Assembly (NCBI RefSeq): GCF_900142395.1
Contig: NZ_FRAS01000011.1
Coordinates: 1 to 64,000, forward strand
DNA from: Hymenobacter psychrotolerans DSM 18569
GTDB lineage: Bacteria > Bacteroidota > Bacteroidia > Cytophagales > Hymenobacteraceae
DNA length: 64,000 bases
Direction of reading: 5' to 3'
Shown here: positions 8,711 to 17,338 of the stretch, one piece after another
Numbering within the stretch: the stretch's first letter is position 1
Layout of the letters: every line of letters starts with the position of its first letter
The notes under the pieces: model-generated
Database searches by the model: none
What the model saw: only the letters and a program-made list of their open reading frames with translations
Told to the model about the DNA's origin: nothing
Made by a program: the position numbers and the translations under genes

Positions 8711-9502
8711 ATGGCTACCAACCAAACTGTCCTGATTACCGGCGCCTCCAGCGGCATCGGCTTCGAGCTGGCCCGCTGCTTTGCCCGCGACGGCTACCGC
8801 TTGGTTCTTTCGGCCCGCCACGACCTGGAGGCCACCGACCAAAAGCTAAAAAGCGAGTTCAGCGGCCTGCAAACCGTACTGATTCCCGCCGACTTCAGCA
8901 CCCACGAAGGCCCCGCCCACCTCTACGACGAGACGAAGCGCCAGGGCTTGCAGATTGACGTGCTGGTGAACGACGCGGGTTTTGGGGAAGCCGGCCTGTT
9001 CACGGAAACCGACCTGCAGAAGGAAATCGGCATCGTGCACGTTAATGTTATGTCGCTGATGTATCTGACCAAGGTGTTTCTGCACGACATGGTGGCCCGC
9101 AACTCGGGCAAAATCATGCAACTGGGCTCAGTGGTGTCGTTTTTGCCTAACCCGCGGCAGGCAGTGTATGCGGCCACCAAGGCTTTCGTGCTGAGCCTCT
9201 CGGAGGCGCTGCAGCAGGAGCTGAAGGAGCAGAAATCCGAAGTCACCATCACCATTCTGTGCCCGCCCGCTACCGAAACCAACTTCTTCCACGTAGCCGG
9301 CGCCGAAAACACCAAGGTCGGGCAGAGCGACAAAGCGGACCCCAAAGACGTGGCCGAAGCCGGCTACAAAGGGCTACTCAGCGGTGAGGCCCGCGTGCTG
9401 CCCACCTTCGGGGCCAAGATGAACTTCGCCTCCAGCGTGCTTTTCCCAGACTCCATGCTGGCCGTCCTGATGGGCTCCCAGATGCAGGAGGAAAAGAAAT
9501 AA
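8711..9502 (+). CDS. SDR family NAD(P)-dependent oxidoreductase
   Basis: A 263-residue classical short-chain dehydrogenase. The cofactor motif TGASSGIG is at residues 10-17. The usual NNAG appears as NDAG in VLVNDAGFGEAG. The catalytic Tyr153 and Lys157 lie in YAATK, with the active-site Ser in LGSVVSF about 13 residues earlier. The pattern resembles the DltE/YqjQ-type SDRs. Length is normal. The gene stands alone, starting 83 nt after the D-hydroxyacid dehydrogenase and ending at a strong terminator. Substrate unknown. Confidence 0.9.
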   Translation: MATNQTVLITGASSGIGFELARCFARDGYRLVLSARHDLEATDQKLKSEFSGLQTVLIPADFSTHEGPAHLYDETKRQGLQIDVLVNDAGFGEAGLFTETDLQKEIGIVHVNVMSLMYLTKVFLHDMVARNSGKIMQLGSVVSFLPNPRQAVYAATKAFVLSLSEALQQELKEQKSEVTITILCPPATETNFFHVAGAENTKVGQSDKADPKDVAEAGYKGLLSGEARVLPTFGAKMNFASSVLFPDSMLAVLMGSQMQEEKK

Positions 9503-9521
9503 CCCCTGTTTACAACCACAC

Positions 9522-9559
9522 AAAACGCCCCGCCGGCACTGTGCCGGCGGGGCGTTTTT
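9522..9559 (+). terminator. Intrinsic terminator after the SDR gene
   Basis: AAAACGCCCCGCCGGCA and TGCCGGCGGGGCGTTTT form a 17-bp stem with a 3-4 nt loop and a terminal T run. Confidence 0.92.
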
Positions 9560-9580
9560 GCTTGTTTATTTTCCCTGAAT

Positions 9581-9685
9581 ATGCCGGTTCCTTCCAAGCC
9601 TGAGTTGCCCGCCTGGGTGTTTTTGCTGCTGCGGCTGGGCTCCCTGCTGCTGGCAGGGTTGCTGGCATGGCTGGTTTTGCGGTAG
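9581..9685 (+). CDS. Possible 34-residue single-span membrane protein
   Basis: A short reading frame from ATG 9581 to TAG 9685. It encodes MPVPSKPELPAWVFLLLRLG, a hydrophobic run of Leu, Ala and Gly, and a short WLVLR end, so the product would be one transmembrane helix with a short polar N-terminus. It fits neatly between the terminator of the SDR gene and the end of the convergent greA/B-type gene, and is preceded by an A/T-rich segment (about 9557-9580). No Shine-Dalgarno is visible, and no homologue can be checked here. It may be a chance frame. Confidence 0.35.
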   Translation: MPVPSKPELPAWVFLLLRLGSLLLAGLLAWLVLR

Positions 9686-9698
9686 AGCAGGCAGCTGG

Positions 9699-10223
9699 TC
9701 AGGCACCTTCGTAGCTGATTTCGGCTACTTCTACCGTTTCCTCCTTCGGGCCCAGCCGCAGCGACACAATCTGCCCCAGGCGGCTGCCCTGAATGGCCCG
9801 TGCAATAGGCGCCGTGAAGGCCACCTTCCCCTCCGCCACCGACGCCTCATCGACGCCCACAATAGCGAAGCGGCGCAGCGTGCCGGGCGTGCCCCCACTG
9901 CGCGTACGTAGCGTAACGGTAGCGCCAAACCGCACTTCCTGCGGCGGCTGGGTGCGGGGGTCGACTACGCGGGCACTGGCAATCCGGCCATTCAGAGCGC
10001 TGATGCGGGCGTTGAAGATGGTGAGCTGCCGGGTACGGTCGGCCTCGTTGTCCCGGTTCGACTCGGCGCGGGCACGGCCGGTTTCCAGCGCCACCAATTC
10101 GGCCCGGAGCTGCTCCAGGCCCTGGGGCGTCACGTAGTTCGGGGTGCCGGGCGGCAGCGGGGCCCGGGGAGGCACAATCGGGGCCTCCAGCGAATCGTCT
10201 TCTTTGGTAAATGCGCGGCTCAT
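9699..10223 (-). CDS. GreA/GreB family transcription elongation factor
   Basis: A 174-residue protein beginning MSRAFTKEDD, as in the GreB-like factors of Bacteroidota. The N-terminal coiled-coil region (about residues 30-85, YVTPQGLEQLRAELVALE) carries acidic residues expected at the hairpin tip, for example NRDNEADR. The C-terminal FKBP-like domain (about 95-170) contains GATVTLRT and ARAIQGSRLGQIVSL. Such factors enter the RNA polymerase secondary channel and stimulate cleavage of backtracked RNA. The acidic tip (DNEAD) is kept, so cleavage activity is plausible. It is transcribed alone and convergent with the small frame at 9581. Confidence 0.88.
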   Translation of the reverse strand: MSRAFTKEDDSLEAPIVPPRAPLPPGTPNYVTPQGLEQLRAELVALETGRARAESNRDNEADRTRQLTIFNARISALNGRIASARVVDPRTQPPQEVRFGATVTLRTRSGGTPGTLRRFAIVGVDEASVAEGKVAFTAPIARAIQGSRLGQIVSLRLGPKEETVEVAEISYEGA

Positions 10224-10410
10224 GGCCTTTCCTAACGCACACCTGCGGCCAGGGTTTTAGACCCTAGCCACCCGTCCGCCTGGGCTGGTTGGCGCCGGGA
10301 ACCACTCCGCCGGCCCGCGGTGGCAACCTGCGGGTGGGCTTCCGGGTACAACTTACTTCGGCGGGCCTATGCACCGGCGCCTCACTTTCTCTTCTTTTAC
10401 CCTGGTTTCC

Positions 10411-11364
10411 ATGCACTACGTTGTTACGCTCACGCTGAACCCCGCCGTCGATAAAAGCACCATTTCCGACCAGATTATTCCGGACCAGAAGCTGCGCTGT
10501 GCGGCTCCCAAGTTTGAACCCGGCGGGGGCGGCATCAACGTGTCCAGGGGGCTGAAGCGGCTGGGCGCCGATTCGGTGGCCGTATTTCCGGCGGGCGGGC
10601 CCAGCGGCACGCTGCTGCAGGAACTGCTGGCGCAGGAGCAGATTCAGCAGCAGCCCGTGGAAATGGCCGGCCGTACTCGCGAGAATTTCATTGTGGTAGA
10701 TGGCTCTTCGGGCCGGCAATACCGATTCGGGATGCCCGGCGCGGAATTGCGGCCCGAGGAGCAGCAGCAGGTTATTACAACCCTCAAAAGCCTGCCGGTC
10801 CGCCCCGATTTCCTGGTTATCAGCGGCAGCCTGCCGCCCGGTGTCGAGCCCGATTTTGTGGTGCAGGTGGTGCGCGCGGCCAAGGGCATGGGCATCAAGG
10901 TCGTCGTCGATACGTCGGGGCCGGCGCTGCAGCAGGTGCTGCATGAAGGCGTGTACCTGGCCAAACCCAACGTGGGCGAGCTGAGCAGGATGGCGGGCGT
11001 AGATGAGCTGGACAACGAAGCTGTAGCGGCGTTTGCGCAGCAGTTGGTGCGCGAGGGCAAATGCGAGATTCTGGTAGTGTCGCTTGGGCCGCAGGGAGCC
11101 TGCGTAGTCACCAAAGATTCCGTAGACCACATTCCGGCGCCCGCCGTGAAAAAGCGCAGCACCGTGGGGGCCGGCGACAGTATGGTAGCCGGGCTGGTGT
11201 ACGGACTGTCCCAGGGCCTTTCGATGCGCGAAACGGGCCGGCTGGGCGTAGCCTGCGGCACGGCAGCTACCATGAACCCGGGCACGGAGCTGTTCAAAAA
11301 AGAAGACGCCGAGAAGCTGTACCGCTGGCTGCTGCAACAGGCCCAGCCAGCGGCGGCAGCCTAA
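10411..11364 (+). CDS. PfkB-family hexose kinase (1-phosphofructokinase / Pfk2 type)
   Basis: A 317-residue ribokinase-fold sugar kinase. The N-terminus reads VVTLTLNPAVDKS, with the substrate-binding GGGGINVSRGLKRLG next, both diagnostic of the 1-phosphofructokinase/tagatose-6-phosphate kinase/Pfk2 group. The catalytic base is Asp256 in VGAGDSMVAG. ATG 10411 is chosen over an in-frame ATG at 10369 because translation from 10411 begins directly with the first beta strand (MHYVVTLTLNP). There is no PTS gene next to it, so a Pfk2-like role on fructose-6-phosphate is as likely as 1-phosphofructokinase. Confidence 0.87.
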   Translation: MHYVVTLTLNPAVDKSTISDQIIPDQKLRCAAPKFEPGGGGINVSRGLKRLGADSVAVFPAGGPSGTLLQELLAQEQIQQQPVEMAGRTRENFIVVDGSSGRQYRFGMPGAELRPEEQQQVITTLKSLPVRPDFLVISGSLPPGVEPDFVVQVVRAAKGMGIKVVVDTSGPALQQVLHEGVYLAKPNVGELSRMAGVDELDNEAVAAFAQQLVREGKCEILVVSLGPQGACVVTKDSVDHIPAPAVKKRSTVGAGDSMVAGLVYGLSQGLSMRETGRLGVACGTAATMNPGTELFKKEDAEKLYRWLLQQAQPAAAA

Positions 11365-11383
11365 CCAAAGCACCCCAGAAACC

Positions 11384-11887
11384 TTACCGCACGGCCGCGC
11401 CGCGTACGGCCGTATCGTGGCGCCCGGCCCGCACCAGCGCCCAGCCCGCCAGCAGCAGCAGCGCGCCAAACGCCAGAAACGCCAGGTCCCAGGGCAGCTT
11501 CTGCGCCGTGTACTCATGCACATGATGCAGGCCCAGCACCATGTGGTCGATGATGCCTTCCACCACGTTGAACAGCCCCCAGCCCAGCAGCAGGCCGCCC
11601 AGCAGCGTGCGCCCCGACCACGGCACATCGGGGCGGCAGCCGGCGGCCCACAGCAGGCGCAGCCCCAGGGCCGTCAGCACCCAGACACCGGCATGGAACA
11701 CGCCGTCCCAGTACATATTCACTTTGGCCGCAACCAGCGTATCGGGCGGCAGCTTACTGGACAGCATGTTGTGCCACTGCAGAATCTGGTGCAGCACAAT
11801 ACCGTCTACGAAGCCGCCCAGGCCGGCGCCGAGCAGAATACCGGCGGCCAGCAGCGGCGTACGGTGGAGAGTAGGGTTAGTCATCAT
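11384..11887 (-). CDS. DUF2243 family membrane protein
   Basis: A 167-residue integral membrane protein with four to five predicted helices. The family-specific GGFVDGIVLHQILQWHNML occurs in the first helix region, and a second His-rich element, GIIDHMVLGLHHVHE, follows later. The conserved histidines could bind metal or haem, but the function of DUF2243 is not established. ATG 11887 or 11884 (MMTNPT) is the start. The upstream gene (11877-12113) overlaps it by 11 nt, so the two are translationally coupled. Confidence 0.85.
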   Translation of the reverse strand: MMTNPTLHRTPLLAAGILLGAGLGGFVDGIVLHQILQWHNMLSSKLPPDTLVAAKVNMYWDGVFHAGVWVLTALGLRLLWAAGCRPDVPWSGRTLLGGLLLGWGLFNVVEGIIDHMVLGLHHVHEYTAQKLPWDLAFLAFGALLLLAGWALVRAGRHDTAVRGAAVR

Positions 11888-12113
11888 GCGAAGAAGCTCT
11901 GGGCAGGCGTTGCCGGATATCAGACGCGAAAAACACTCCCAGCCCGACCAGCAGCAACACCCCCACCGGCAACAGCAGCAGCCCCAGATTCGCGGTGTAG
12001 CCGGGCGCATGAATGGCAGCCTGCACGCGCGGCCGGCAGACCTGGCAGGCCCAGGCCTGCGGGGCGTTCAGGCAAAGCCAACAGAACAGAATCCATGCAG
12101 AAACGAGCCTCAT
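11877..12113 (-). CDS. Small exported or membrane protein with a CxxC motif
   Basis: A 78-residue protein with an N-terminal signal peptide or helix (MRLVSAWILFCWLCLNAPQA), a WACQVCRPRV segment just after it, and one more transmembrane helix at about residues 42-62 (LGLLLLPVGVLLLVGLGVFF). The CQVC pair would face the periplasm. It overlaps the DUF2243 gene by 11 nt and is co-transcribed with it, so the two products probably work together in the membrane. No characterised family is recognised. Confidence 0.7.
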   Translation of the reverse strand: MRLVSAWILFCWLCLNAPQAWACQVCRPRVQAAIHAPGYTANLGLLLLPVGVLLLVGLGVFFASDIRQRLPRASSHDD

Positions 12114-12441
12114 AGGCGGAAATAAGCGGTGCGGTTGAGCCGCCTTGTGGCGGGGGGAAGTGCAGTTACAACGCAGGCCGCTGCCCCGGAGTTAATGTCG
12201 AGCCTGGCCGCGCACCCACCGCTGCAGGCTGGTGCTTCTGGCTTTCAAGTCTGCCAGAAGCTGTCCGCAGGCTGTGTCTTCGGGAAAGCAGCAAAACATT
12301 TCGGCCTTCGAAAACCTCCCGGCCATTGTCCGTCTTCTTCCGTAGAAGAAAGGCTACGGAAACGGCAGCAGCGTGCCCGTGCACTACCCGCCAGCCCGTT
12401 TCCCCTATTTATCTACTCAAGCAGCATTCCGCTTTACAACC
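12114..12441. other. Divergent intergenic region upstream of the aldehyde oxidoreductase operon
   Basis: A 328-nt gap between two divergent genes. No coding frame with convincing composition and no clear TAnnTTTG or operator was seen. It must hold promoters for both the aldehyde oxidoreductase operon (+) and the CxxC/DUF2243 pair (-). Confidence 0.5.
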
Positions 12442-13086
12442 ATGGCTGACGAAAACCCGGAAATTACCCCCAGCGGCCCACCCGCCGGCCACAACGAGGC
12501 CCGTCGCACCTTCCTCAAACAATCATCGGTGCTCACGGCCCTGGCCCTCACGCCCGGTCCGCTGGTGAAAGCCGCCGAAGCCGAGTTCGATGAGAAAGTG
12601 GCGGCGGCCATCGAGCAGGTGCCGCTCAGGCTGGAAATCAACGGCAAGAAGTACAAGCTTTCCGTGGAGCCCCGCACCACGCTGCTCGACCTGCTGCGCG
12701 AACAGCTCCACCTGACCGGCACCAAGAAAGGCTGCGACTACGGCCAGTGCGGTGCCTGCACGGTGCACGTAGATGGGCAGCGCGTAAACAGCTGCCTGAC
12801 GCTGGCCGTGATGCAGGACGGCCGCAAAGTCACGACCATTGAGGGCCTGGCCGACGGCGACAAGCTGCACCCCATGCAGGAAGCCTTCCTCAAGCACGAC
12901 GGTTTCCAGTGCGGCTACTGCACGCCCGGCCAGATTATGTCGGCGGTGGCGTGTGTGCGCGAAGGCCACGCCGATTCGGAAGGTGAAATCCGGGAGTTTA
13001 TGAGCGGCAACATCTGCCGCTGCGGCGCCTACCCCAACATTGTGGCGGCCATTCAGGAAGTGAAAAACGGCGGCCAGAAGGTCTAA
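12442..13086 (+). CDS. paoA: Aldehyde oxidoreductase small subunit with two [2Fe-2S] clusters (PaoA/YagT type)
   Basis: A 214-residue iron-sulfur subunit of a xanthine-oxidase-family molybdoenzyme. A Tat signal (RRTFLKQSS, residues 21-29) shows export of the folded complex to the periplasm, as for E. coli PaoABC. The plant-type [2Fe-2S] domain has Cys98, Cys103, Cys106 and Cys118. The second, all-helical domain has Cys157, Cys160, Cys192 and Cys194 (CGYC...CRC). ATG 12442 fits the Tat peptide. It is the first gene of a three-gene operon, 12 nt before the FAD subunit. Electrons pass from the molybdenum site through both clusters to FAD. Confidence 0.92.
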   Translation: MADENPEITPSGPPAGHNEARRTFLKQSSVLTALALTPGPLVKAAEAEFDEKVAAAIEQVPLRLEINGKKYKLSVEPRTTLLDLLREQLHLTGTKKGCDYGQCGACTVHVDGQRVNSCLTLAVMQDGRKVTTIEGLADGDKLHPMQEAFLKHDGFQCGYCTPGQIMSAVACVREGHADSEGEIREFMSGNICRCGAYPNIVAAIQEVKNGGQKV

Positions 13087-13098
13087 CGCGCAGCAGCT

Positions 13099-14082
13099 AT
13101 GAACCAGTTTCAATACCTACGACCCACCAAGCAGCAGGCCGCCATTGAGGCGCTGGCCCGCACGCCCAACGCCCAGTTCATTGCCGGTGGCACCAACCTG
13201 CTCGACCTCATGAAGCGTGGCGTGCTGGAGCCGCCCCGCCTCATCGACATCAACCGGCTGCCGCTGGGCAAGATTGAGCGCGACAACGGCCGCCTCCGCA
13301 TCGGGGCGCTGGCCCTGAACGGGGCCGTGGCCGAAGACAAGCAGGTGCTGGAGCGCCAGCCTCTGCTGGCTCAGGCCCTGAACGCCGGCGCGTCGGCGCA
13401 GCTGCGCAACATGGCTACCGTGGGCGGCAACATGCTGCAGCGCACCCGCTGCTCCTACTTCTACGACACGGCCATGCCCTGCAACAAGCGCGAGCCGGGC
13501 TCGGGCTGCGGCGCGCTGGAAGGCTACAACCGCATGCACGCCATCTTCGGCTTCTCCGATAAGTGCATTGCGGTGCACCCCTCCGACATGAGCGTGGCGC
13601 TGGTGGCCCTGGATGCTACCGTGCTCATCAGCGGCCCCAAAGGCGACCGGCGCCTGCCCTTCGCCGACCTGCACCGCCTGCCCGGCGATACACCCCAAAA
13701 GGACACCAACCTGGAGCCCGGCGAGCTGATTACGGCCGTGGAAATTCCGGACGGGCCCTTCACCAAAAACGTGCACTACCTGAAAGTGCGCGAGCGGGCC
13801 AGCTACGCCTTCGCGCTGGTATCGGTGGCGGCAGCTTTGAGCCTCGATGGCAACACCATCAAGGATGCGCGGCTGGCTATGGGCGGTGTGGCACACAAGC
13901 CCTGGCGCCTTGCGGAGGCCGAAAAAAGTCTGATTGGCAAGCCCGCCACGGAAGCCACCTTCCGGCAGGCCGCCGACATTGCCATGCAGGGCGCCAAGGC
14001 CTTCAAGCACAATTCCTATAAGCTCCGCATGGCCCCGAACTCCATCATTCAGGCCCTCAAAAACGCGGCCAGCGTAGCCTAA
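13099..14082 (+). CDS. paoB: Aldehyde oxidoreductase FAD-binding subunit with extra Fe-S insert (PaoB/YagS type)
   Basis: A 327-residue FAD subunit. FAD-binding motifs are FIAGGTNLLDLM (about residues 27-38) and NMATVGGNMLQRTRC (about 104-118). An insert absent from ordinary xanthine dehydrogenases follows, with four cysteines: Cys118, Cys128, Cys137 and Cys156. In E. coli PaoB the matching insert binds a [4Fe-4S] cluster, so one is expected here. The C-terminal domain is the usual CO-dehydrogenase flavoprotein fold. It starts 12 nt after the small subunit and ends 11 nt before the large one, so all three are made together. Confidence 0.92.
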   Translation: MNQFQYLRPTKQQAAIEALARTPNAQFIAGGTNLLDLMKRGVLEPPRLIDINRLPLGKIERDNGRLRIGALALNGAVAEDKQVLERQPLLAQALNAGASAQLRNMATVGGNMLQRTRCSYFYDTAMPCNKREPGSGCGALEGYNRMHAIFGFSDKCIAVHPSDMSVALVALDATVLISGPKGDRRLPFADLHRLPGDTPQKDTNLEPGELITAVEIPDGPFTKNVHYLKVRERASYAFALVSVAAALSLDGNTIKDARLAMGGVAHKPWRLAEAEKSLIGKPATEATFRQAADIAMQGAKAFKHNSYKLRMAPNSIIQALKNAASVA

Positions 14083-14093
14083 TCCTCCTTTTT

Positions 14094-16334
14094 ATGAAAG
14101 ATCAACAACTGCAGGATAAGGTAGTCGGCGACCGGATGAACCGCGTGGATGGCCGGCTTAAAGTTACGGGCGCCGCCAAGTACTCGGCCGAGTATGAGTT
14201 GCCGGGACTGGTGCACGGCGCGCTGGTAGGCAGCACCATTGCCAAAGGCCGCATCACCAGCCTCGACACGAAGGCTGCCGAAAGGGCCCCGGGCGTGCTG
14301 GCCGTCATTACGCACCTCAACTCGCCCAAAGTGCCCGGCTTCGCGGCCAAATCGAACCCCGACGAGCCGCCGGCCATCGGGCAGCCGCTGCGCGTGTTTC
14401 ACGACGAGAAAGTATACTTCAACGACCAGCCTATTGCGCTGGTGGTGGCCAACACGCTGGAGCAGGCCCGCTACGCCGCGCGGCTGGTGAAAGCGCAGTA
14501 CGCCGCCGACGAGCACCGCACCGACTTCGAGGCCAACAAGCAGCGCGGGTTTCTGCCCACTCAGGCCAAGCGCAACCCCAAATCGGCGCAAAACGACTAC
14601 GACCGGGGCCAGAAAAACGGCTACCAGACCGCGCCTGTCAAGCTGGAAGCCGAGTACGTGCACACCTCGGAGATGCACAACCCCATGGAGCTGCAATCCA
14701 TCATTGCGCACTGGGAAGCCCCCGACCGGCTGACCGTGTACGACAAGGTGCAGGCCGTGAAAGGCACCCAGCGCGCCTTCGCCAAAGACTGGGGCCTGCC
14801 CGAAGAAAACGTGAAGGTCATTGCCACGTTCGTGGGCGGCGCTTTCGGCAACGGCCTGCACAACTGGCCCCACGAAACGGCGGCCATCATTGCCGCCAAA
14901 AAGCTGAACCGCCCGGTGAAGCTGGTGCTCACGCGGGAACAGATGTTTACCATGGTCGGCTACCGGCCCTACACGTGGCAGCGCATCGGGATGGGTGCCA
15001 CCAAGGACGGCAAGCTGGTGGGCATCACGCACGAGTCGGTGGGCCAGACGTCGAGCTACGAGGAGTTCACCGAATCGACCTTGCAGCAGACGCGCATGAT
15101 GTACACCAGCCCCAACGTCTCGACGCGCTACCGCATTCTGGGCCTCGATATCAGCACGCCCATCTGGATGCGCGGGCCGGGCGAGGCCACCGGCGCGTTT
15201 GCGCTGGAATCGGCCATGGATGAAATGGCGCACCTGCTCAACCTGGACCCCATGGAGTTCCGGCTGCGCAACTACACCGACGTAGACCCCGACAACAACA
15301 AGCCCTGGTCGACGAAATTTCTGAAGGAATGCTACCAGCTGGGCGCTGAGCGTATCGGGTGGAACAAGCGCCAGATGAAGCCCGGCTCCCTGCGCGACGG
15401 CGACTGGTTTGTGGGCTACGGCATGGGCGTGGGCACTTTCGGGGCCAACCGCGGCACCGCCAAAGCCCGCGCCGTGCTGCAGGCCGATGGTACCGTAGTG
15501 CTGCAGAGCGCCACCACCGACATCGGGCCCGGCACCGGCACCGTGATGGTGCAGATTGCGGCCGATGCGCTGGGCATGCCGCCGGAGAAAATCCGGTTTG
15601 AGCTCGGCAACTCCACCTTCCCTACCGCGCCTTCGCAGGGCGGCTCGGCCACCGTAAACACCGTGGGCTCGGCAGTACTGGAAGCCTGCACCGCCCTCAA
15701 GGGGAAGCTGCAGCAACTGGGCGGCGCGGCCTTCGCCTCAGCCAAACCCGAAGACCTGACGCTGGCCGGCGGGCAGCTGAGCTTAGCCAGCAACGCCGGC
15801 ACCAAAGTTTCCCTTGCCGACTTGCGCAAGCAGAACAACGGCCAAGACATTGACGTGACGGTGGAAGCCAAGCCCGGCAACGAGCGGCAGAAATACTCCA
15901 TGTACTCTTTCTCGGTGCACTTTGCCGAGGTGCGCGTGCACGCCATGACCGGCGAAGTACGGGTGTCGAAAATGGTGTCCTGCGCCGATGCGGGCACTAT
16001 CGTCAACCACAAAACGGCCGGCAGCCAGATGATAGGCGGCGCGGTGGGCGGCATCGGCATGGCCCTCACCGAAGGCGCCGTGATGGACCACCGGTTCGGG
16101 CGCTACGTTACCAAGGACCTGGCCGACTACCACGTGCCGGTGCACGCCGACGCGCCGGCCATTGAAGTGGCCTTCGTAGACAAGCCCGACTTCATCGTGG
16201 ACCCGCTCGGCACCAAGGGCATCGGCGAAATTGCCATCATCGGGGTGGCGCCGGCCATTGCCAACGCCATTTTCAACGCCACCGGCAAGCGTATCCGGGA
16301 GCTGCCCATTACGCCGGACAAGCTGATGGCGTAG
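14094..16334 (+). CDS. paoC: Aldehyde oxidoreductase molybdopterin-binding subunit (PaoC/YagR type)
   Basis: A 746-residue catalytic subunit of the xanthine oxidase family. The first domain (about 1-130) is the a/b hammerhead, starting DRMNRVDGRLKVTGAAKYS. Two molybdenum-cofactor-binding domains follow, with TFVGGAFGNG and WMRGPGEATGAFALES. The catalytic Glu is Glu712 in GTKGIGE near the C-terminus. Members oxidise a broad range of aldehydes to carboxylic acids, probably for detoxification in the periplasm. No xdhC/paoD-type maturation gene or molybdopterin biosynthesis gene is nearby, so the cofactor must be supplied from elsewhere. Substrate specificity is inferred only from subunit architecture. 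Confidence 0.92.
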   Translation: MKDQQLQDKVVGDRMNRVDGRLKVTGAAKYSAEYELPGLVHGALVGSTIAKGRITSLDTKAAERAPGVLAVITHLNSPKVPGFAAKSNPDEPPAIGQPLRVFHDEKVYFNDQPIALVVANTLEQARYAARLVKAQYAADEHRTDFEANKQRGFLPTQAKRNPKSAQNDYDRGQKNGYQTAPVKLEAEYVHTSEMHNPMELQSIIAHWEAPDRLTVYDKVQAVKGTQRAFAKDWGLPEENVKVIATFVGGAFGNGLHNWPHETAAIIAAKKLNRPVKLVLTREQMFTMVGYRPYTWQRIGMGATKDGKLVGITHESVGQTSSYEEFTESTLQQTRMMYTSPNVSTRYRILGLDISTPIWMRGPGEATGAFALESAMDEMAHLLNLDPMEFRLRNYTDVDPDNNKPWSTKFLKECYQLGAERIGWNKRQMKPGSLRDGDWFVGYGMGVGTFGANRGTAKARAVLQADGTVVLQSATTDIGPGTGTVMVQIAADALGMPPEKIRFELGNSTFPTAPSQGGSATVNTVGSAVLEACTALKGKLQQLGGAAFASAKPEDLTLAGGQLSLASNAGTKVSLADLRKQNNGQDIDVTVEAKPGNERQKYSMYSFSVHFAEVRVHAMTGEVRVSKMVSCADAGTIVNHKTAGSQMIGGAVGGIGMALTEGAVMDHRFGRYVTKDLADYHVPVHADAPAIEVAFVDKPDFIVDPLGTKGIGEIAIIGVAPAIANAIFNATGKRIRELPITPDKLMA

Positions 16335-16352
16335 CACAGAAGTGTAAAGGCG

Positions 16353-16400
16353 GACAGCCGGCGTAGGTACGACATCAAGTATCTACGCCGGCTGTTCTGT
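16353..16400. terminator. Hairpin between the convergent paoC and DUF72 genes
   Basis: ACAGCCGGCGTAG and CTACGCCGGCTGT form a 13-bp stem with a loop of about 15 nt. The right arm covers the last codons of the DUF72 gene. There is no strong T run on either strand, so it may block transcription only partly. Confidence 0.5.
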
Positions 16401-17138
16401 GTTGGGGTCGGCTCCCAGCAGCTGTTGCAGGCTACGCGCGTTCAGCACTCCGGCCCCGCCGCTACCGTTGTTGAAGTACAGATAGGCTTCCTTCACGTGC
16501 GGCTCCGCCTGAATTTCCTGCGCTACCCGCGCCAGAAATTCGTCGCTGTAGCTGGAGGTGTAGAGCACGGGCACGCCGTGGAAGCGGTAGTACACCTGCG
16601 GCGTGTTGACCACCACTTCGTCGGGCAATGCAGCCGGGTAGCTTTGGCCGCAGAAGCTGATGCCATGCCGCGCCAGGGTCCGGAATATCTCGCCCGTCCA
16701 CCAGCTGGGGTGCCGAAACTCCAGCACGTTGTGAAACTCCGGGTCGAGCTGCTCCAGGATACGGCCCAGCAGCTCCTCGGTGTAGGCGGCTTTGGGCGGC
16801 AGCTGAAACAGTATCGGCCCCAGTTTCTCCTTCAGGCCCTCACGCACCGTGGCGTAGAAATCGGCGAGAATCGGCGCGGCTTCGGCGTTGAATTTCTTGT
16901 AGTGCGTAACCTGGCGCGGCGCTTTCACGGCAAACCGGAAACCGGGCGGACTTTGCGCGTACCAGCCTTCAAATACCTTCAGTTCCGGCATGCGGTAGAA
17001 GGTCACGTTTACTTCCAGCGTGTTGAACTGGGTGCAGTAGTAGGCAAACCACTTACGCGGCGGCAGGCCCTCCGGGTACAGAATTCCCTTCCAGTCGCGG
17101 TACGAGAAGCCGGAGCAGCCAATATAGATAGCGGGCAT
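16383..17138 (-). CDS. DUF72 family protein
   Basis: A 251-residue TIM-barrel-like protein of the DUF72 (YecE) family. Family hallmarks are IYIGCSGFSYRDWKG at the N-terminus, FNTLEVNVTFYRMP after the first strands, FAVKAPRQVTHYKK, and HPSWW in the middle (VLEFRHPSWW). The ATG at 17138 gives MPAIYIGCSG; the frame stays open about 32 codons upstream but that part is not family-like. Function of DUF72 is not established. It is transcribed alone. Confidence 0.9.
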   Translation of the reverse strand: MPAIYIGCSGFSYRDWKGILYPEGLPPRKWFAYYCTQFNTLEVNVTFYRMPELKVFEGWYAQSPPGFRFAVKAPRQVTHYKKFNAEAAPILADFYATVREGLKEKLGPILFQLPPKAAYTEELLGRILEQLDPEFHNVLEFRHPSWWTGEIFRTLARHGISFCGQSYPAALPDEVVVNTPQVYYRFHGVPVLYTSSYSDEFLARVAQEIQAEPHVKEAYLYFNNGSGGAGVLNARSLQQLLGADPNTEQPA

Positions 17139-17338
17139 AAAGAGGCAGGCGCAGGTTGTGGTAAGCCAACGCTGCCACCGTATACGCAGAAGTAGCGGCG
17201 CTTCTTTGCCGCGAAGTCTTATTTTTGCCCGCACAAACGCTCATCCCCGGTTTATGTAATAGCTGATTTCTTCCAACAATCGAGTAGCCAACCCACATAG
17301 CAGGTGGCTATATCTAGTTGCTTTTCAGGAAAGAAATC

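Noticed and set aside
10264..11628. 454-codon minus-strand frame spanning the PfkB-type kinase
   Set aside because: Antisense to a good kinase gene and out of frame with the DUF2243 gene.
12114..12441. Additional small gene before the aldehyde oxidoreductase operon
   Set aside because: Frames on both strands lack a credible start and have shuffled composition.
14079..15716. 545-codon minus-strand frame opposite paoC
   Set aside because: Antisense shadow of a gene with clear molybdopterin-binding motifs.
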